Shown: positions 1 to 7,794 of the stretch, piece after piece | Numbering within the stretch: the first letter of the stretch is position 1 | Layout of the letters: each line of letters begins with the position of its first letter | Origin: Paenibacillus alvei DSM 29 | Lineage (GTDB): Bacteria > Bacillota > Bacilli > Paenibacillales > Paenibacillaceae | Length of the DNA stretch: 64,000 bases | Direction of reading: 5' to 3' | NCBI RefSeq assembly: GCF_000293805.1 | Contig: NZ_AMBZ01000005.1 | Location: 1 to 64,000 of the forward strand | The notes under the pieces: generated by a model | What the model was told of the DNA's origin: nothing | The model's database searches: none | What the model saw: only the letters and a program-made list of their open reading frames with translations | Program-made: the position numbers and the translations under genes

Positions 1-941
1 TGCAAACGTTGTATAGCGTCCTCGCGCCGTTTTGAAGATGCTCTATTCTCGTAAATGTCTGTGCTTCCTAGTATCCGATCGTATAGCCGCCCGTCTGGAT
101 CAACTGGCTTGTTGTACTTGTCCGCTTTGAACCATTGTTCAAGCCGTGCCAAATCGAGATTCGTTGTATAGTTCGTCGGTTTTCCCTGCCGGCCATTGAT
201 GATAGGGAACAGAATGTCATTGAACTCATATTCAGTTAGATATCCGCTGCCTATCTCATCGAGTGTAAGTAAGTCACACTGGACGGCCCCAGTGATTATG
301 TCCGTTAAGGTCGTTTTCACTGAACTATTGAATGTGTCTTTTGCAAGATTGAACAACTGTGACACATCCAAGAACAGACACACATACCCTTGCTTGTCTA
401 ATTCATGGTGGATAGCTGCTGCCAAGTGACTCTTTCCATTGCCTGGTGTACCAAAAAGCATCAATCCCGTTTTCCTTGTTTCGAAACCTGCTACAAACTC
501 AATTGCCGCCTGCTTGACTGATTCTGATCCTTCTCGATCTTGAAAGCTGTTGAAAGAGGCATTCTTTAGATCCTCATTCATAATGTTCTTAGAGTAGGCA
601 CGTTCCATATTCGTTCGCCGCGCTTTCCTCTCTCGCTCCTTCTCTTCCCGTTCCATCTCAGCTACCTTGCACTTGCATGCTGTTGCTATAACCCATTGAT
701 TCCGTAATGGTACGAGTGTGCGCCGCATTTCCTTCCTACACTTCAGACAGCAGTATGTCCCGATATACTGGTCATCTGCGAACAAAGAGGTCGTTGTCCG
801 ATACCCTTGCTCCATCTCGTCCATCATCTCGTTTAGCGGTGAGCGTCGAGGCTTGACTATATCGCGCCGTTTTGTGACCTGCATTGTTTGCCGAATTAGG
901 TGCTTGTCCGCCTCCGAAATGTCCAACTGGTCTAATTCCAT
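1..941 (-). CDS. DnaC-like phage helicase loader ATPase (3' end off window)
   Basis: This is an AAA+ ATPase of the DnaC/DnaI type that would load the replicative helicase at the phage origin. The translation has a Cys-rich N-terminal segment (CC-x2-C followed by C-x-C, zinc-finger-like), then a Walker A motif GTPGNGKSHLA and a Walker B-like LLTLDEIG. The ATG at 941 is preceded by GAGGAGG. The reading frame runs off the left edge, so the C-terminus is missing. Its first 170 nt overlap the end of the upstream replisome organizer in another frame. A later in-frame ATG is possible, but the strong ribosome site favours 941. Confidence 0.85.
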   Translation of the reverse strand, partial: MELDQLDISEADKHLIRQTMQVTKRRDIVKPRRSPLNEMMDEMEQGYRTTTSLFADDQYIGTYCCLKCRKEMRRTLVPLRNQWVIATACKCKVAEMEREEKERERKARRTNMERAYSKNIMNEDLKNASFNSFQDREGSESVKQAAIEFVAGFETRKTGLMLFGTPGNGKSHLAAAIHHELDKQGYVCLFLDVSQLFNLAKDTFNSSVKTTLTDIITGAVQCDLLTLDEIGSGYLTEYEFNDILFPIINGRQGKPTNYTTNLDLARLEQWFKADKYNKPVDPDGRLYDRILGSTDIYENRASSKRREDAIQRL

Positions 942-1671
942 TGCGTTTTGCTTCCTCCTCTTCGACCTTTTCTACTACCCATGTCAAAATGGCTCGGTAA
1001 TCATTCTTGTATGTCTTGCCTTTGGAACCTTTGTAGTTGTCCAAAATCTCGATCATTCGCTTAGCTTTTTCTTCGCCATATTTCTCAACAAGTTTGTTAT
1101 ATTCCGATTCAGTCATAGAGACGAAGTCAGCGTATTTGTTTTTCTGTTCTTTATCTCTTTTATTTTTATTTAATTTCTTTTTACTTTCCTTTACTTTACT
1201 TTGTGTACTTTCTGTACTCATATTGCTGCATAAATCTGTGTTATCGTCATCATTAACTGGGGTTTCTGTTGCAGAAACTACTTTTTGATCATCGACAAGT
1301 GAATATTCTTGCTTGATCAAAGTACCAATTCGCCTGTTTGCAGCCATCAAAAAACGCTTCTGAATACCTTGTGATGTAAGTATTTGATACGTTTCTGACA
1401 TGTTTCTGTCGAAGAAACCCCAGTTTATGCACTCAGAAACTACCTCTTGAACATAGTTAATGTCTTCATTAACCTTCATCGAAAATGAATACTTCTCTTT
1501 CTCTGTCCAAGGGTAGTAATAACCGTTCTTATAAATCGCCATTAGTAGGCGGATAATTAGGCCGAAACCTCGGTTCCCATACTTCGCTATAGGAACAACC
1601 AATTTGTCATCCCCCGCAATATCTACGTCAAGGGGGAAGTACTCCAGCCCCTCCTTCCGCGGTCGTGCCAT
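772..1671 (-). CDS. Phage replisome organizer, Lin1244/DUF4373-type N-terminal domain
   Basis: The 299-residue protein starts with a winged-helix-like domain (about residues 1-110, beginning MARPRKEGLEYFPLDVD) typical of phage replisome organizers. A Lys-rich linker follows, then a DnaD-like helical segment around residues 185-240 (VEKYGEEKAKRMIEILDNYK). Such proteins bind the phage origin and recruit the helicase loader, and the loader gene lies directly downstream. The last 57 codons overlap the loader gene. That tail is low in recognisable structure, so the functional protein may end near residue 240. Confidence 0.85.
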   Translation of the reverse strand: MARPRKEGLEYFPLDVDIAGDDKLVVPIAKYGNRGFGLIIRLLMAIYKNGYYYPWTEKEKYSFSMKVNEDINYVQEVVSECINWGFFDRNMSETYQILTSQGIQKRFLMAANRRIGTLIKQEYSLVDDQKVVSATETPVNDDDNTDLCSNMSTESTQSKVKESKKKLNKNKRDKEQKNKYADFVSMTESEYNKLVEKYGEEKAKRMIEILDNYKGSKGKTYKNDYRAILTWVVEKVEEEEAKRNGIRPVGHFGGGQAPNSANNAGHKTARYSQASTLTAKRDDGRDGARVSDNDLFVRR

Positions 1672-1675
1672 CGTC

Positions 1676-2005
1676 TCACCTTCTCTCTAGCACCGTGTTA
1701 ATGACGTTCGCTATCAATTTTCGGAATCGTATTCCCTCTTGAGTTTCATCCAGCCAGTCATGGCATGCCGTGCAAAGGTGCAATAAGTCCGTGACTTTAG
1801 TCTTCCATTCAAGTTGCTTCCGTCCGGTTAAATGCGCTCTCTCGGTCGCCCACGCCTTGCCGCACATTTCACATATACCTTTCGATCTATCTTTCAATTC
1901 CGCATCCACAGACGGGCTTATATCACCCATCTGCTTCTGCGTTTGCTTTATACGTGTACTCTTAGTCGCTTTGCTTTTTGGTTGCGGATTAAAAGGCAAC
2001 GTCAT
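1676..2005 (-). CDS. HNH endonuclease-like zinc protein
   Basis: This is a 109-residue basic protein with an HNH-like arrangement: a CEMCGK pair, then AHLTGRK, then LLHLCTACHDWLDE. The first Cys pair and the final CxxCH could hold a structural zinc, and the central His could be the metal-binding catalytic residue. A good ribosome site (AGGAGG) precedes ATG 2005. It sits in the replication/recombination block, four bases upstream of the replisome organizer. Whether it is an active nuclease or only an HNH-fold DNA-binding protein cannot be told from sequence. Confidence 0.6.
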   Translation of the reverse strand: MTLPFNPQPKSKATKSTRIKQTQKQMGDISPSVDAELKDRSKGICEMCGKAWATERAHLTGRKQLEWKTKVTDLLHLCTACHDWLDETQEGIRFRKLIANVINTVLERR

Positions 2006-2009
2006 ATGT

Positions 2010-2408
2010 TTATCCGCCTCCTATGCCGATGTTTAAATCAATTCGAAGCCGTAACCGAAGCTCATGAAGTTGTTCCGTCAGTGATTTAAACTCATTTCTC
2101 CAAAGGTGCATACGTTCAAATGCTTCAGCTTCCTGTTCGCGCAACTCCATTGTCGCAAGCTCTGCCTGAGTCGTCTTATCTCCACGCCCTGCCGCCGCTT
2201 TTACTGCAGCAAATGTGTTCTTACGTTCTGCATATTTACGCTTATACTGGCCGTCCATATGAGCTGATACGCGCCCTATCAATGTATGGGCTTGAGTCAA
2301 TAAAGTTATTCGTTGCATGAGTCCGCCCGGCGATTCGTCGTCATACTCATCTGCTTCGAGCCTGAGACGTTTAATTTCTTGAATATACTGTGGTATTTGA
2401 TCTTTCAT
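2010..2408 (-). CDS. Hypothetical helical phage protein
   Basis: This 132-residue, charged and strongly helical protein has no domain I recognise. It contains long Arg/Glu-rich stretches and ends in a Gly-rich tail (GIGGG). It begins two bases after the SSB stop codon, has no clear Shine-Dalgarno site, and is probably translated by coupling. Its position between SSB and the HNH-like gene suggests an accessory role in replication or recombination, which is inference only. Confidence 0.6.
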   Translation of the reverse strand: MKDQIPQYIQEIKRLRLEADEYDDESPGGLMQRITLLTQAHTLIGRVSAHMDGQYKRKYAERKNTFAAVKAAAGRGDKTTQAELATMELREQEAEAFERMHLWRNEFKSLTEQLHELRLRLRIDLNIGIGGG

Positions 2409-2410
2409 CG

Positions 2411-2821
2411 TCAGAATGGTAAATCATCATCGTGAATATCGATCGGTTTCCCGTCATTATGGAATGGATCACGGTTATCTACTGTTGGCACTTCTCCATC
2501 TCGTGTTGAATGTTCCAGGAAGCGAACATTATCAGCAACAACCTCAGTCACATAGATTCGACGGCCTTCATTGTTTTCGTAATTTCGTACCTGTATCCGA
2601 CCTTCAACCGCTGTTAGTCGCCCTTTGTGCAAGTAATTGGCGCAAGCCTCTGCTGTTTGCCTCCATGTAACAACAGGAATAAAATCTGCTTCCTTCTGTC
2701 CATTCGTTTGGAATTGTCTATCAACCGCAAGCGTAAATGATGTAGTTGCAACTCCACCCGATGTATAGCGCAACTCTGGATCTTTTGTAAGTCGTCCAAT
2801 TAATATCACTCGGTTCAACAT
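2411..2821 (-). CDS. ssb: Single-stranded DNA-binding protein
   Basis: The 136-residue protein has an OB-fold N-terminus starting [20 protein letters not shown], with the conserved FTLAVDR segment. It ends in the acidic tip DDDLPF that SSBs use to recruit partner proteins. It coats single-stranded DNA during phage replication and works with the ERF annealing protein encoded just upstream. The short linker and full-length fold are normal for phage SSBs. A ribosome site (AAAGGGTG) lies before ATG 2821. Confidence 0.95.
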   Translation of the reverse strand: MLNRVILIGRLTKDPELRYTSGGVATTSFTLAVDRQFQTNGQKEADFIPVVTWRQTAEACANYLHKGRLTAVEGRIQVRNYENNEGRRIYVTEVVADNVRFLEHSTRDGEVPTVDNRDPFHNDGKPIDIHDDDLPF

Positions 2822-2827
2822 CTTGCA

Positions 2828-3445
2828 TCACCCTTTCATTTCTTGGATCATTGCTGTAAGCACCTTTTCAGAATCAGCGCCGTGATCTTTAACAAAGTCA
2901 GCCAGACCATCCGTGTTCCCGTGAATGTGCTTGTATTTTGCTTCTAAGCTCGGCTTGATCTTCAGACCTTCCGGTGGTGGTGATGATTGATTTTTCTTAC
3001 TTGCCCCCGCCGGCCGTTTTTGCTGTTGTGCTTGTGCATCAAGTTCCGCGCTGCTCGTCTTATCCGGATCTTCACCTGTAGGGATAGCAAACGTTCGTAG
3101 CAACAGATATTTGTATGCATATGTCATGGCCTTTCCAACGCCCTTATCCTGTGTGTCGGCGCCAGTGCCAGAAGAAACGATAACCTCGTACTCGCCCGTT
3201 TCCGTGTCAACGATCTTATACTTCACGTCTACGGTTGTGAGATTGCCTTCCTTGCTATGTGCCTGTTCAAAGGGAAAGATTACTAACCCCTGCTCTATCA
3301 ATGCATCACGTACGGTTGATGTGACCTTTTCCTCGGTGATTGCGTTGTATTTCGTATTACCGAACTCAACTCGATCATCTTTCTGCAGATAATCTACCTT
3401 CTGCATAACAGCACTCATTTTTTGATAGAGTTGCGCTTTACTCAT
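2828..3445 (-). CDS. ERF-family single-strand annealing recombinase
   Basis: This 205-residue protein carries the ERF family signature in its first 130 residues, including the DTQDKGVGKAMTYAYKYLLL block followed by FAIPTGEDPD. ERF proteins anneal complementary single strands in phage recombination-dependent replication. The C-terminal part is a poorly conserved linker (KKNQSSPPPEG) and a helical tail. Its ATG overlaps the stop of the Gp157-like gene by four bases (3442-3445), so the two are translationally coupled. SSB follows directly. Confidence 0.9.
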   Translation of the reverse strand: MSKAQLYQKMSAVMQKVDYLQKDDRVEFGNTKYNAITEEKVTSTVRDALIEQGLVIFPFEQAHSKEGNLTTVDVKYKIVDTETGEYEVIVSSGTGADTQDKGVGKAMTYAYKYLLLRTFAIPTGEDPDKTSSAELDAQAQQQKRPAGASKKNQSSPPPEGLKIKPSLEAKYKHIHGNTDGLADFVKDHGADSEKVLTAMIQEMKG

Positions 3446-3927
3446 CGAATCATCAGCCCACTTTCGCCCTGAACAATCGTTACGCCTGGAATTGCGACCC
3501 CGCCTTTCAATGCATCCATTACGGCCTTTTTATCAACGGTTGGTTCTGGTTGTTTAACATATTCAGATGGCACTGCCAGCACATTCGTAACCTCTACACG
3601 GTCACGGGGCTTCGTAATCGACACGCTGAACAATGGGCTTTTATGTTTGTCCATTCCGATGCGAATCATGCCCCACTTCATGGCATCCTTCATGCGTGCT
3701 ACGTTATTTTCAATAGACGTCTTGCGTTGAGATAGGCGCAGCGCTTCGGCTTTTAATGCATCGGCCTCTGCTTCGAGTGAGCGAACTACTTTACAGTAGC
3801 CGTCCAACTTCTCTCCGATAGCTCCTTCCATTCCCTCCAGCATTTCAGAGTAGTCAACACCTTCTCCACCGTCTTGAGCGAGTTCAAGCAAATCATTGTA
3901 TTGGTCAGCCAAGTCATATAAACGCAT
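3442..3927 (-). CDS. Siphovirus Gp157-like protein
   Basis: From ATG 3927 this gives 161 residues. I chose this start because GGGAGG lies just upstream and family members begin with MRLYDLADQY-like sequence. The protein is mostly a coiled coil with LSQRKTSIENNVARMKDAMKWGMI, matching the Gp157 family of siphoviruses. That family was linked to phage resistance in Streptococcus hosts and is usually encoded next to an ERF or SSB gene, as here. Its molecular activity is not known. Confidence 0.85.
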   Translation of the reverse strand: MRLYDLADQYNDLLELAQDGGEGVDYSEMLEGMEGAIGEKLDGYCKVVRSLEAEADALKAEALRLSQRKTSIENNVARMKDAMKWGMIRIGMDKHKSPLFSVSITKPRDRVEVTNVLAVPSEYVKQPEPTVDKKAVMDALKGGVAIPGVTIVQGESGLMIR

Positions 3928-4015
3928 GTTGCATCCTCCCGATTTTGTGATATAATGCACGTAATTATATTTGTTCAAGTAATTGTTTAGCTGCGGCTCC
4001 TACCCCGCGGCTAAT

Positions 4016-4192
4016 TTACTTTTGTACCTTTGATTCTCGAAGCAATTTGCAATACTCGGAATAATGTTCTTTCGTTGGAAAATGGAACTGCGGCGGCTTT
4101 CCTGCTGGCAATACCATATTCCCTCCTGCTGCCGTTAAGCATCGTTGTGCGTCTAAGTCCTCAGAATACGAGATTCTTACCGCGAGTCTCAT
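4016..4192 (-). CDS. Small hypothetical phage protein
   Basis: This short gene (58 codons from ATG 4192; a GTG at 4201 is the alternative) encodes a basic protein ending ...EYCKLLRESKVQK. I do not recognise a family. GGAG lies 8 nt before the ATG. It overlaps the end of the zinc-ribbon-like gene (4161-4337) in another frame and is the last gene of a tightly packed run of small ORFs. Confidence 0.4.
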   Translation of the reverse strand: MRLAVRISYSEDLDAQRCLTAAGGNMVLPAGKPPQFHFPTKEHYSEYCKLLRESKVQK

Positions 4193-4337
4193 TCCATTCA
4201 CTCCAATCTAAAGGTTTACGAACCATGATATAAACCGAACATTCTATTGCTTCTTTCATGCATGCCTCGCAATGCGGCTGTTCATCTTCGTAGCAAAGGT
4301 ATTCTGCCGGCTTCCCGCATCCACAAGTTGGCCTCAT
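4161..4337 (-). CDS. 58-residue Cys-rich (zinc-ribbon-like) phage protein
   Basis: Reading from ATG 4337 gives a 58-residue protein that begins MRPTCGCGKPAEYLC and continues PHCEACMKEA, so five of its first 26 residues are Cys, plus one His. This resembles a small zinc-binding ribbon. The ATG overlaps the stop of the upstream gene (ATGA, 4334-4337) and GGGAGAG precedes it, which supports real translation. It is short enough to be missed by automated callers. Function is unknown. Confidence 0.55.
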   Translation of the reverse strand: MRPTCGCGKPAEYLCYEDEQPHCEACMKEAIECSVYIMVRKPLDWSEWNETRGKNLVF

Positions 4338-4492
4338 GACAACTCTCTCCCGAAGATTTCACGTTCCATCTGTGCAATCTCCATCGACAGCCAATCGTAT
4401 GCTGCTTCAAGGAGTCCTGGCGCGTTCCGCATCATTTTCAATTGATTCAAATGACGGATTGATTCGACTCTTTGCATTGCAATCTCTGTCAT
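4334..4492 (-). CDS. Small hypothetical phage protein, ATGA-coupled
   Basis: This encodes 52 residues starting MTEIAMQRVESIRHLNQ, a short helical protein of unknown function. I placed the start at 4492 because that ATG overlaps the upstream stop in an ATGA junction (4489-4492), and the gene itself ends in another ATGA junction with the zinc-ribbon-like gene. A longer in-frame start exists upstream but would overlap the neighbouring gene. Confidence 0.5.
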   Translation of the reverse strand: MTEIAMQRVESIRHLNQLKMMRNAPGLLEAAYDWLSMEIAQMEREIFGRELS

Positions 4493-4683
4493 GCCAGCAC
4501 CCCCACATCTCCGCGGCAGCGGTTGCCGGTTGCTAGCAGCTTGTCCATTCTTACCGCCACCTTCTGCCACTGATCAACAATAGAATCTTTCAAGTTGACC
4601 AGATATTCCGAACGACTTACGAGAGTCGCTACAGTTACACCAAGCAAGCTTACGACTGTCTTCTTGCCTACACTTCGTTTCAT
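4489..4683 (-). CDS. Small hypothetical phage protein with hydrophobic N-terminus
   Basis: This is a 64-residue protein, basic at the start (MKRSVGKK) and then hydrophobic (TVVSLLGVTVATLV), followed by a soluble helical tail. It could be membrane-anchored. It is the first gene of the ATGA-linked chain that runs leftward to 4016. AAAGGTGGATGAC precedes the ATG. No family was recognised. Confidence 0.5.
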   Translation of the reverse strand: MKRSVGKKTVVSLLGVTVATLVSRSEYLVNLKDSIVDQWQKVAVRMDKLLATGNRCRGDVGVLA

Positions 4684-4765
4684 TTGTCATCCACCTTTCC
4701 TATATTTGGCTTTAATATAGTTTCTCTTCCCTATACAATAGAGTTGTCCAGACACCATTGAAGGG

Positions 4766-5482
4766 ATGGTAGTTTATTTGAAACATGATATTTTTGAAAT
4801 GATTAATACGATTGAAAGATTAAATCACGACTTAACGCCTACTTTGACAAGATTATTAGAACAACAAAACAGATTAAGAGAGGCTCTTAGACCTGCTACT
4901 TCAGCTTTGGCTACTGCTATGGAAGCAAATTATTTGGCATTATCTAAAGTCTCCGATACTCTTCTTCCTGTAGCAAAGGAATGGGAAGCTGTTGCCGACT
5001 TCATTCGGGAACAAGATTATAGTCATCTTTTCATAACTGATTCCTTATCTTCAAAACTGAAAGACTTGATTCAATCAGTGGAAGTAGAACTACCAGATAT
5101 TAAAGAAGAAATTATCCAAACAACTGCATTCGACATCAACTCACCATCATCTAATAAGAAAATGGATATCGGGCAATTTTTAAGTGTTATTGGCATCATC
5201 CTTACTGTTCTTAGCATGTTACACAATCAGCGAATCGCCGATGAAAGCAGCATAGAAGCTCAAAAATTACACCAGATTCAAATTGAACAAGCAGAGAGAC
5301 ATCATATCGAACGTATGGAGCAGGCAGAACGTCATCATCGTGAAGTGACGCAGGCTAATGGCGCAAAATCTTCACCCAATAAGGAATCAGACAATGTACT
5401 CGAAGACCTTATCTCTTCGATATTCACTGAGTTGCGTTCTTTTTTACCTTCTGAAAATACAAGTCATTCCGAAGATCAGTGA
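4766..5482 (+). CDS. Membrane/coiled-coil protein, candidate prophage moron
   Basis: This is the only plus-strand gene within the leftward early block. It encodes about 238 residues: a helical N-terminal half, one transmembrane helix near residues 133-152 (IGQFLSVIGIILTVLSML), and a His/Glu-rich coiled coil with a repeated QAERHH unit. The DNA is visibly more AT-rich than its neighbours. Its 3' end overlaps the convergent gene at 5424-5747 by 59 bp. An AT-rich gene in opposite orientation with its own start region is typical of lysogenic-conversion morons, but no function can be assigned. A TTG start a few codons in is also possible. Confidence 0.6.
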   Translation: MVVYLKHDIFEMINTIERLNHDLTPTLTRLLEQQNRLREALRPATSALATAMEANYLALSKVSDTLLPVAKEWEAVADFIREQDYSHLFITDSLSSKLKDLIQSVEVELPDIKEEIIQTTAFDINSPSSNKKMDIGQFLSVIGIILTVLSMLHNQRIADESSIEAQKLHQIQIEQAERHHIERMEQAERHHREVTQANGAKSSPNKESDNVLEDLISSIFTELRSFLPSENTSHSEDQ

Positions 5483-5747
5483 GGCTACTTAAAAGATCTC
5501 GCGCTCGCTTGGTGTTTATTTCAGTTTCTTCGTTTATGTGATTACCTTGTTTGATTTGGTATTCGTATTGCTTGTTCAATTCTTCATACTTTTGATTCAA
5601 TTTCTCTCGTTGCTCAATCAGTTGTGCATACTGCTGGTTGAGCTTGTTTTTTTCGATACCGTCCCAAACGTTAAAAGTTAAGGATAAAGTCAGACCAGCA
5701 ATCACTAGGTAAAACATTCGGCGAGCTCGTTTCTCTAAAACCTCCAT
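5424..5747 (-). CDS. Single-pass membrane coiled-coil phage protein
   Basis: From ATG 5747 the product has 107 residues. A positively charged N-terminus (EKRARR) is followed by one membrane helix (FYLVIAGLTLSLTFNVW) and then a long coiled coil rich in Gln, Lys and Glu. I chose this start because AAGGGG lies upstream and the longer frame would run into the antirepressor gene. It ends tail-to-tail with, and inside, the plus-strand gene 4766-5482. The layout (short cytosolic end, one helix, coiled coil) resembles spanin- or holin-accessory-like proteins, but nothing specific supports lysis. Confidence 0.55.
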   Translation of the reverse strand: MEVLEKRARRMFYLVIAGLTLSLTFNVWDGIEKNKLNQQYAQLIEQREKLNQKYEELNKQYEYQIKQGNHINEETEINTKRARDLLSSLTDLRNDLYFQKVKKNATQ

Positions 5748-5767
5748 GTTTATATCCCCTTTCTTAA

Positions 5768-6499
5768 TTAACCTGCTGCTTTCTGAAGAAGTAACCGGAA
5801 TGTTTCTCGTCCCTTCGGAGTAATCAACGGCTGTACATCTGCTTTGCCGTTCCGCTCCCATTCCTTGAGTTCAAAGAGTGCAGGCACATGTTGTGCATAT
5901 GGCTTGAGCTTCCCTTTTGGATCGCGGTAAACATAACCACGTTCCAGAAGCCAGTTGATGAACTCGCGTTCCTTGACATGAATCTCCTTCGCGGTGTCAC
6001 GGAAGTTGGTAAGCAAGTTGCGGTCAACCAATGCATCAAAGTAATCTGCTTTAGGCTGCATGACTGAAATCTGCTCATTTGCCTTCCGTACCGTTTCAAG
6101 TGTTGCCTTAAATATCAGCTTCGTTTGATCATCTGCATGCGGTAGATATGTGCTAATGAATAGATCCTCATTTGCTACATATCCGCCTGTCTTTCTGATG
6201 GTTGGGATAACGTCACCTGTAATCCATTTTCTAAAGGCTCTTGCTTCTGGTTTACGGCTTTCCAATATCACATCATACAAACCATCTTCATTAATGATTG
6301 TTGTTTCTTGCGGTCTTCCTAGTGAATCTGGGATGGTGTAAGTTGAACTTACGTCATCTCCCAAGCGCTCTTTTACCATGCGGCTGTTGCTTAATCCCAA
6401 CACCTGAACAACATCCTTCAAAACAAACCAGGGTGAACCATCCTTGATTACTGTTCTGACTTCATTACCTACATACTGGAACACTTGTAATTGGTTCAT
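5768..6499 (-). CDS. Phage antirepressor, BRO-N plus KilAC-like C-terminus
   Basis: This 243-residue protein has a BRO N-terminal DNA-binding domain (about residues 5-110, with PWFVLKDVVQVLGLSNSR and FRKWITGDVIPTIRKTGGY). Its C-terminal KilAC-type domain (about 150-240) includes REFINWLLERGYVYRDPKGKL. Such antirepressors inactivate or compete with CI-type repressors to push the prophage into lytic growth. Its ATG overlaps the stop of the upstream small gene by four bases, so the two are coupled. A second small-gene/antirepressor-like pair lies at 6970-7984. Confidence 0.9.
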   Translation of the reverse strand: MNQLQVFQYVGNEVRTVIKDGSPWFVLKDVVQVLGLSNSRMVKERLGDDVSSTYTIPDSLGRPQETTIINEDGLYDVILESRKPEARAFRKWITGDVIPTIRKTGGYVANEDLFISTYLPHADDQTKLIFKATLETVRKANEQISVMQPKADYFDALVDRNLLTNFRDTAKEIHVKEREFINWLLERGYVYRDPKGKLKPYAQHVPALFELKEWERNGKADVQPLITPKGRETFRLLLQKAAG

Positions 6500-6693
6500 G
6501 CTGGTTTATCTCCTTTCTTTCTTTTGTAACGTAATCTTGAATTTAATCTTTGATACAATGTTCGCCATTTACACCATTTCAAATCGCCACATTCTCTTGC
6601 CCAAACTGCATTGTTTGAGTTGAACTCTATTGATGCATTAGCTCGTTCAGCGATGTTCACAAGAGCTGTTTTCGTAATCTTGTTTCGACTCAT
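6496..6693 (-). CDS. Small basic protein, paralogue of the gene at 7742-7984
   Basis: This short basic protein ends RLNSRLRYKRKKGDKPA. Its central part (LVNIAERANASIEFNSNNAVWA...CGDLKWCKWRTLYQRLNSRLRY) aligns along its length with the product of 7742-7984. I set the start at ATG 6693 because that methionine aligns with the paralogue's start. The ribosome site is weak, and starts at 6741 or about 6708 remain possible. It is coupled by ATGA to the antirepressor at 6499. No known family was recognised. Confidence 0.6.
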   Translation of the reverse strand: MSRNKITKTALVNIAERANASIEFNSNNAVWARECGDLKWCKWRTLYQRLNSRLRYKRKKGDKPA

Positions 6694-6750
6694 AGCTGCA
6701 ACCATCATCCACTTTCTCAGTACGACGTATCTCTTTGACATTATGTAAGT

Positions 6751-6954
6751 TCATGGTGTAGTTCCTTTTTCAATTAACTGCCGTTCATAGTCAAGCACCC
6801 ATTCACGGCGGTAACGATACTCCTGACCTTCTTTGTAAAAGCGGATATCTCCGTTTTTAGACCGTCGCCGTATCGTCCATGTGCTGCGCTGAAAATACGC
6901 TGCAACGTCCTTGAGTTTAAGGACGGCCGGTAAGCTTGTCGGTAGCTCTGTCAC
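6751..6954 (-). CDS. MerR/excisionase-type helix-turn-helix protein
   Basis: The 67-residue product is a small winged helix-turn-helix: LKLKDVAAYFQRSTWTIRRRSKNGDIRFYKEGQEYRYRREWVLDY. This is the layout of excisionase-like HTH_17 proteins, which bind DNA directly and often act as Xis or as small regulators. It lies between the two antirepressor modules and far from the integrase, so a regulatory role is at least as likely as excision. Confidence 0.75.
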   Translation of the reverse strand: MTELPTSLPAVLKLKDVAAYFQRSTWTIRRRSKNGDIRFYKEGQEYRYRREWVLDYERQLIEKGTTP

Positions 6955-6969
6955 TGTGCATACCTCCTC

Positions 6970-7794
6970 TCATGATGCGCTAATGAGCTGTAACAGATCG
7001 TCAAACTTGCTCGCATAGTAGTGCGGTTGAGTCTCTCGCGGGTTAACCGGGCTAATGATGTTCTTCCCATAAATCAATCCGTCATCGGTCAACGATTTAA
7101 ATGTCTTGACTCTGCCATTGCTTGATGGCCGTTCCCTCTCTTCCAACAAGCCACGCTGAATTAATAAGGTGTTGAACTTGGCGGCCCCAAACGGTGCACC
7201 GTGCTTTTTCAGTAAAACCGTAGCCGATTCCGTGACATCCTCATTGACCGCATAGGCAGGTAATGGGACGTTGAGATGATGCACTTTAGCAAAGTCGCCC
7301 ATCAGCTTCAGTTTCCCGCTTTCCGGCAGCCGGAGTATATTGGCGGCTGCCTCAAGGAACATCATCTCCTTCCGGAAGTGCAGCGTATCGACTGTTTCCC
7401 TAGCCGGGTGGGACTGCTCTGCATCCAGTAGGTAGCTCCTTACTGTCTGCGCAATGATGCTGTCCCGTAAGAGCATTCCGATGCGGAGGACTGCCCGCCG
7501 TGGGATGACAGTGAAGGCCGATGCTGTTTTTCCAATTAAACCCATGTCCTTGTAGGACTTCAGTTCATTTCCCATCAATACCCGTAACCCGTCAGACTCC
7601 AATTCACTTCTGTTATCTTTGATACAAGAATTTATTGCTTCTTTGCCTACTTCGTAATACTCCGCTGCCATGTCTATGCTTACGTTCATGTCGTCCGGCA
7701 ACATGGCCAACTTCTTCACCTTGTCCAATACGTCTGTACGGTCAATGACTGATTCCCGCAGTGTCTTGCTTTCGATTAATGCCAGTTGATTCAT
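6970..7794 (-). CDS. Putative phage antirepressor-like DNA-binding protein
   Basis: From ATG 7794 the product has 274 residues and begins MNQLALIESKTLRESV. GAAAGGAAGAG is upstream. The N-terminal half contains a helix-turn-helix-like stretch (DMAAEYYEVGKEAINSCIKDNRSEL) and an IPRRAVLRIGMLLRDSIIAQ block. The C-terminal part looks like a separate winged domain that ends in a conserved Tyr/Lys-rich tail. The gene organisation copies that of the BRO antirepressor at 5768-6499, with a paralogous small gene immediately upstream, so I infer a related role. I cannot name the domain with certainty. Confidence 0.6.
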   Translation of the reverse strand: MNQLALIESKTLRESVIDRTDVLDKVKKLAMLPDDMNVSIDMAAEYYEVGKEAINSCIKDNRSELESDGLRVLMGNELKSYKDMGLIGKTASAFTVIPRRAVLRIGMLLRDSIIAQTVRSYLLDAEQSHPARETVDTLHFRKEMMFLEAAANILRLPESGKLKLMGDFAKVHHLNVPLPAYAVNEDVTESATVLLKKHGAPFGAAKFNTLLIQRGLLEERERPSSNGRVKTFKSLTDDGLIYGKNIISPVNPRETQPHYYASKFDDLLQLISAS

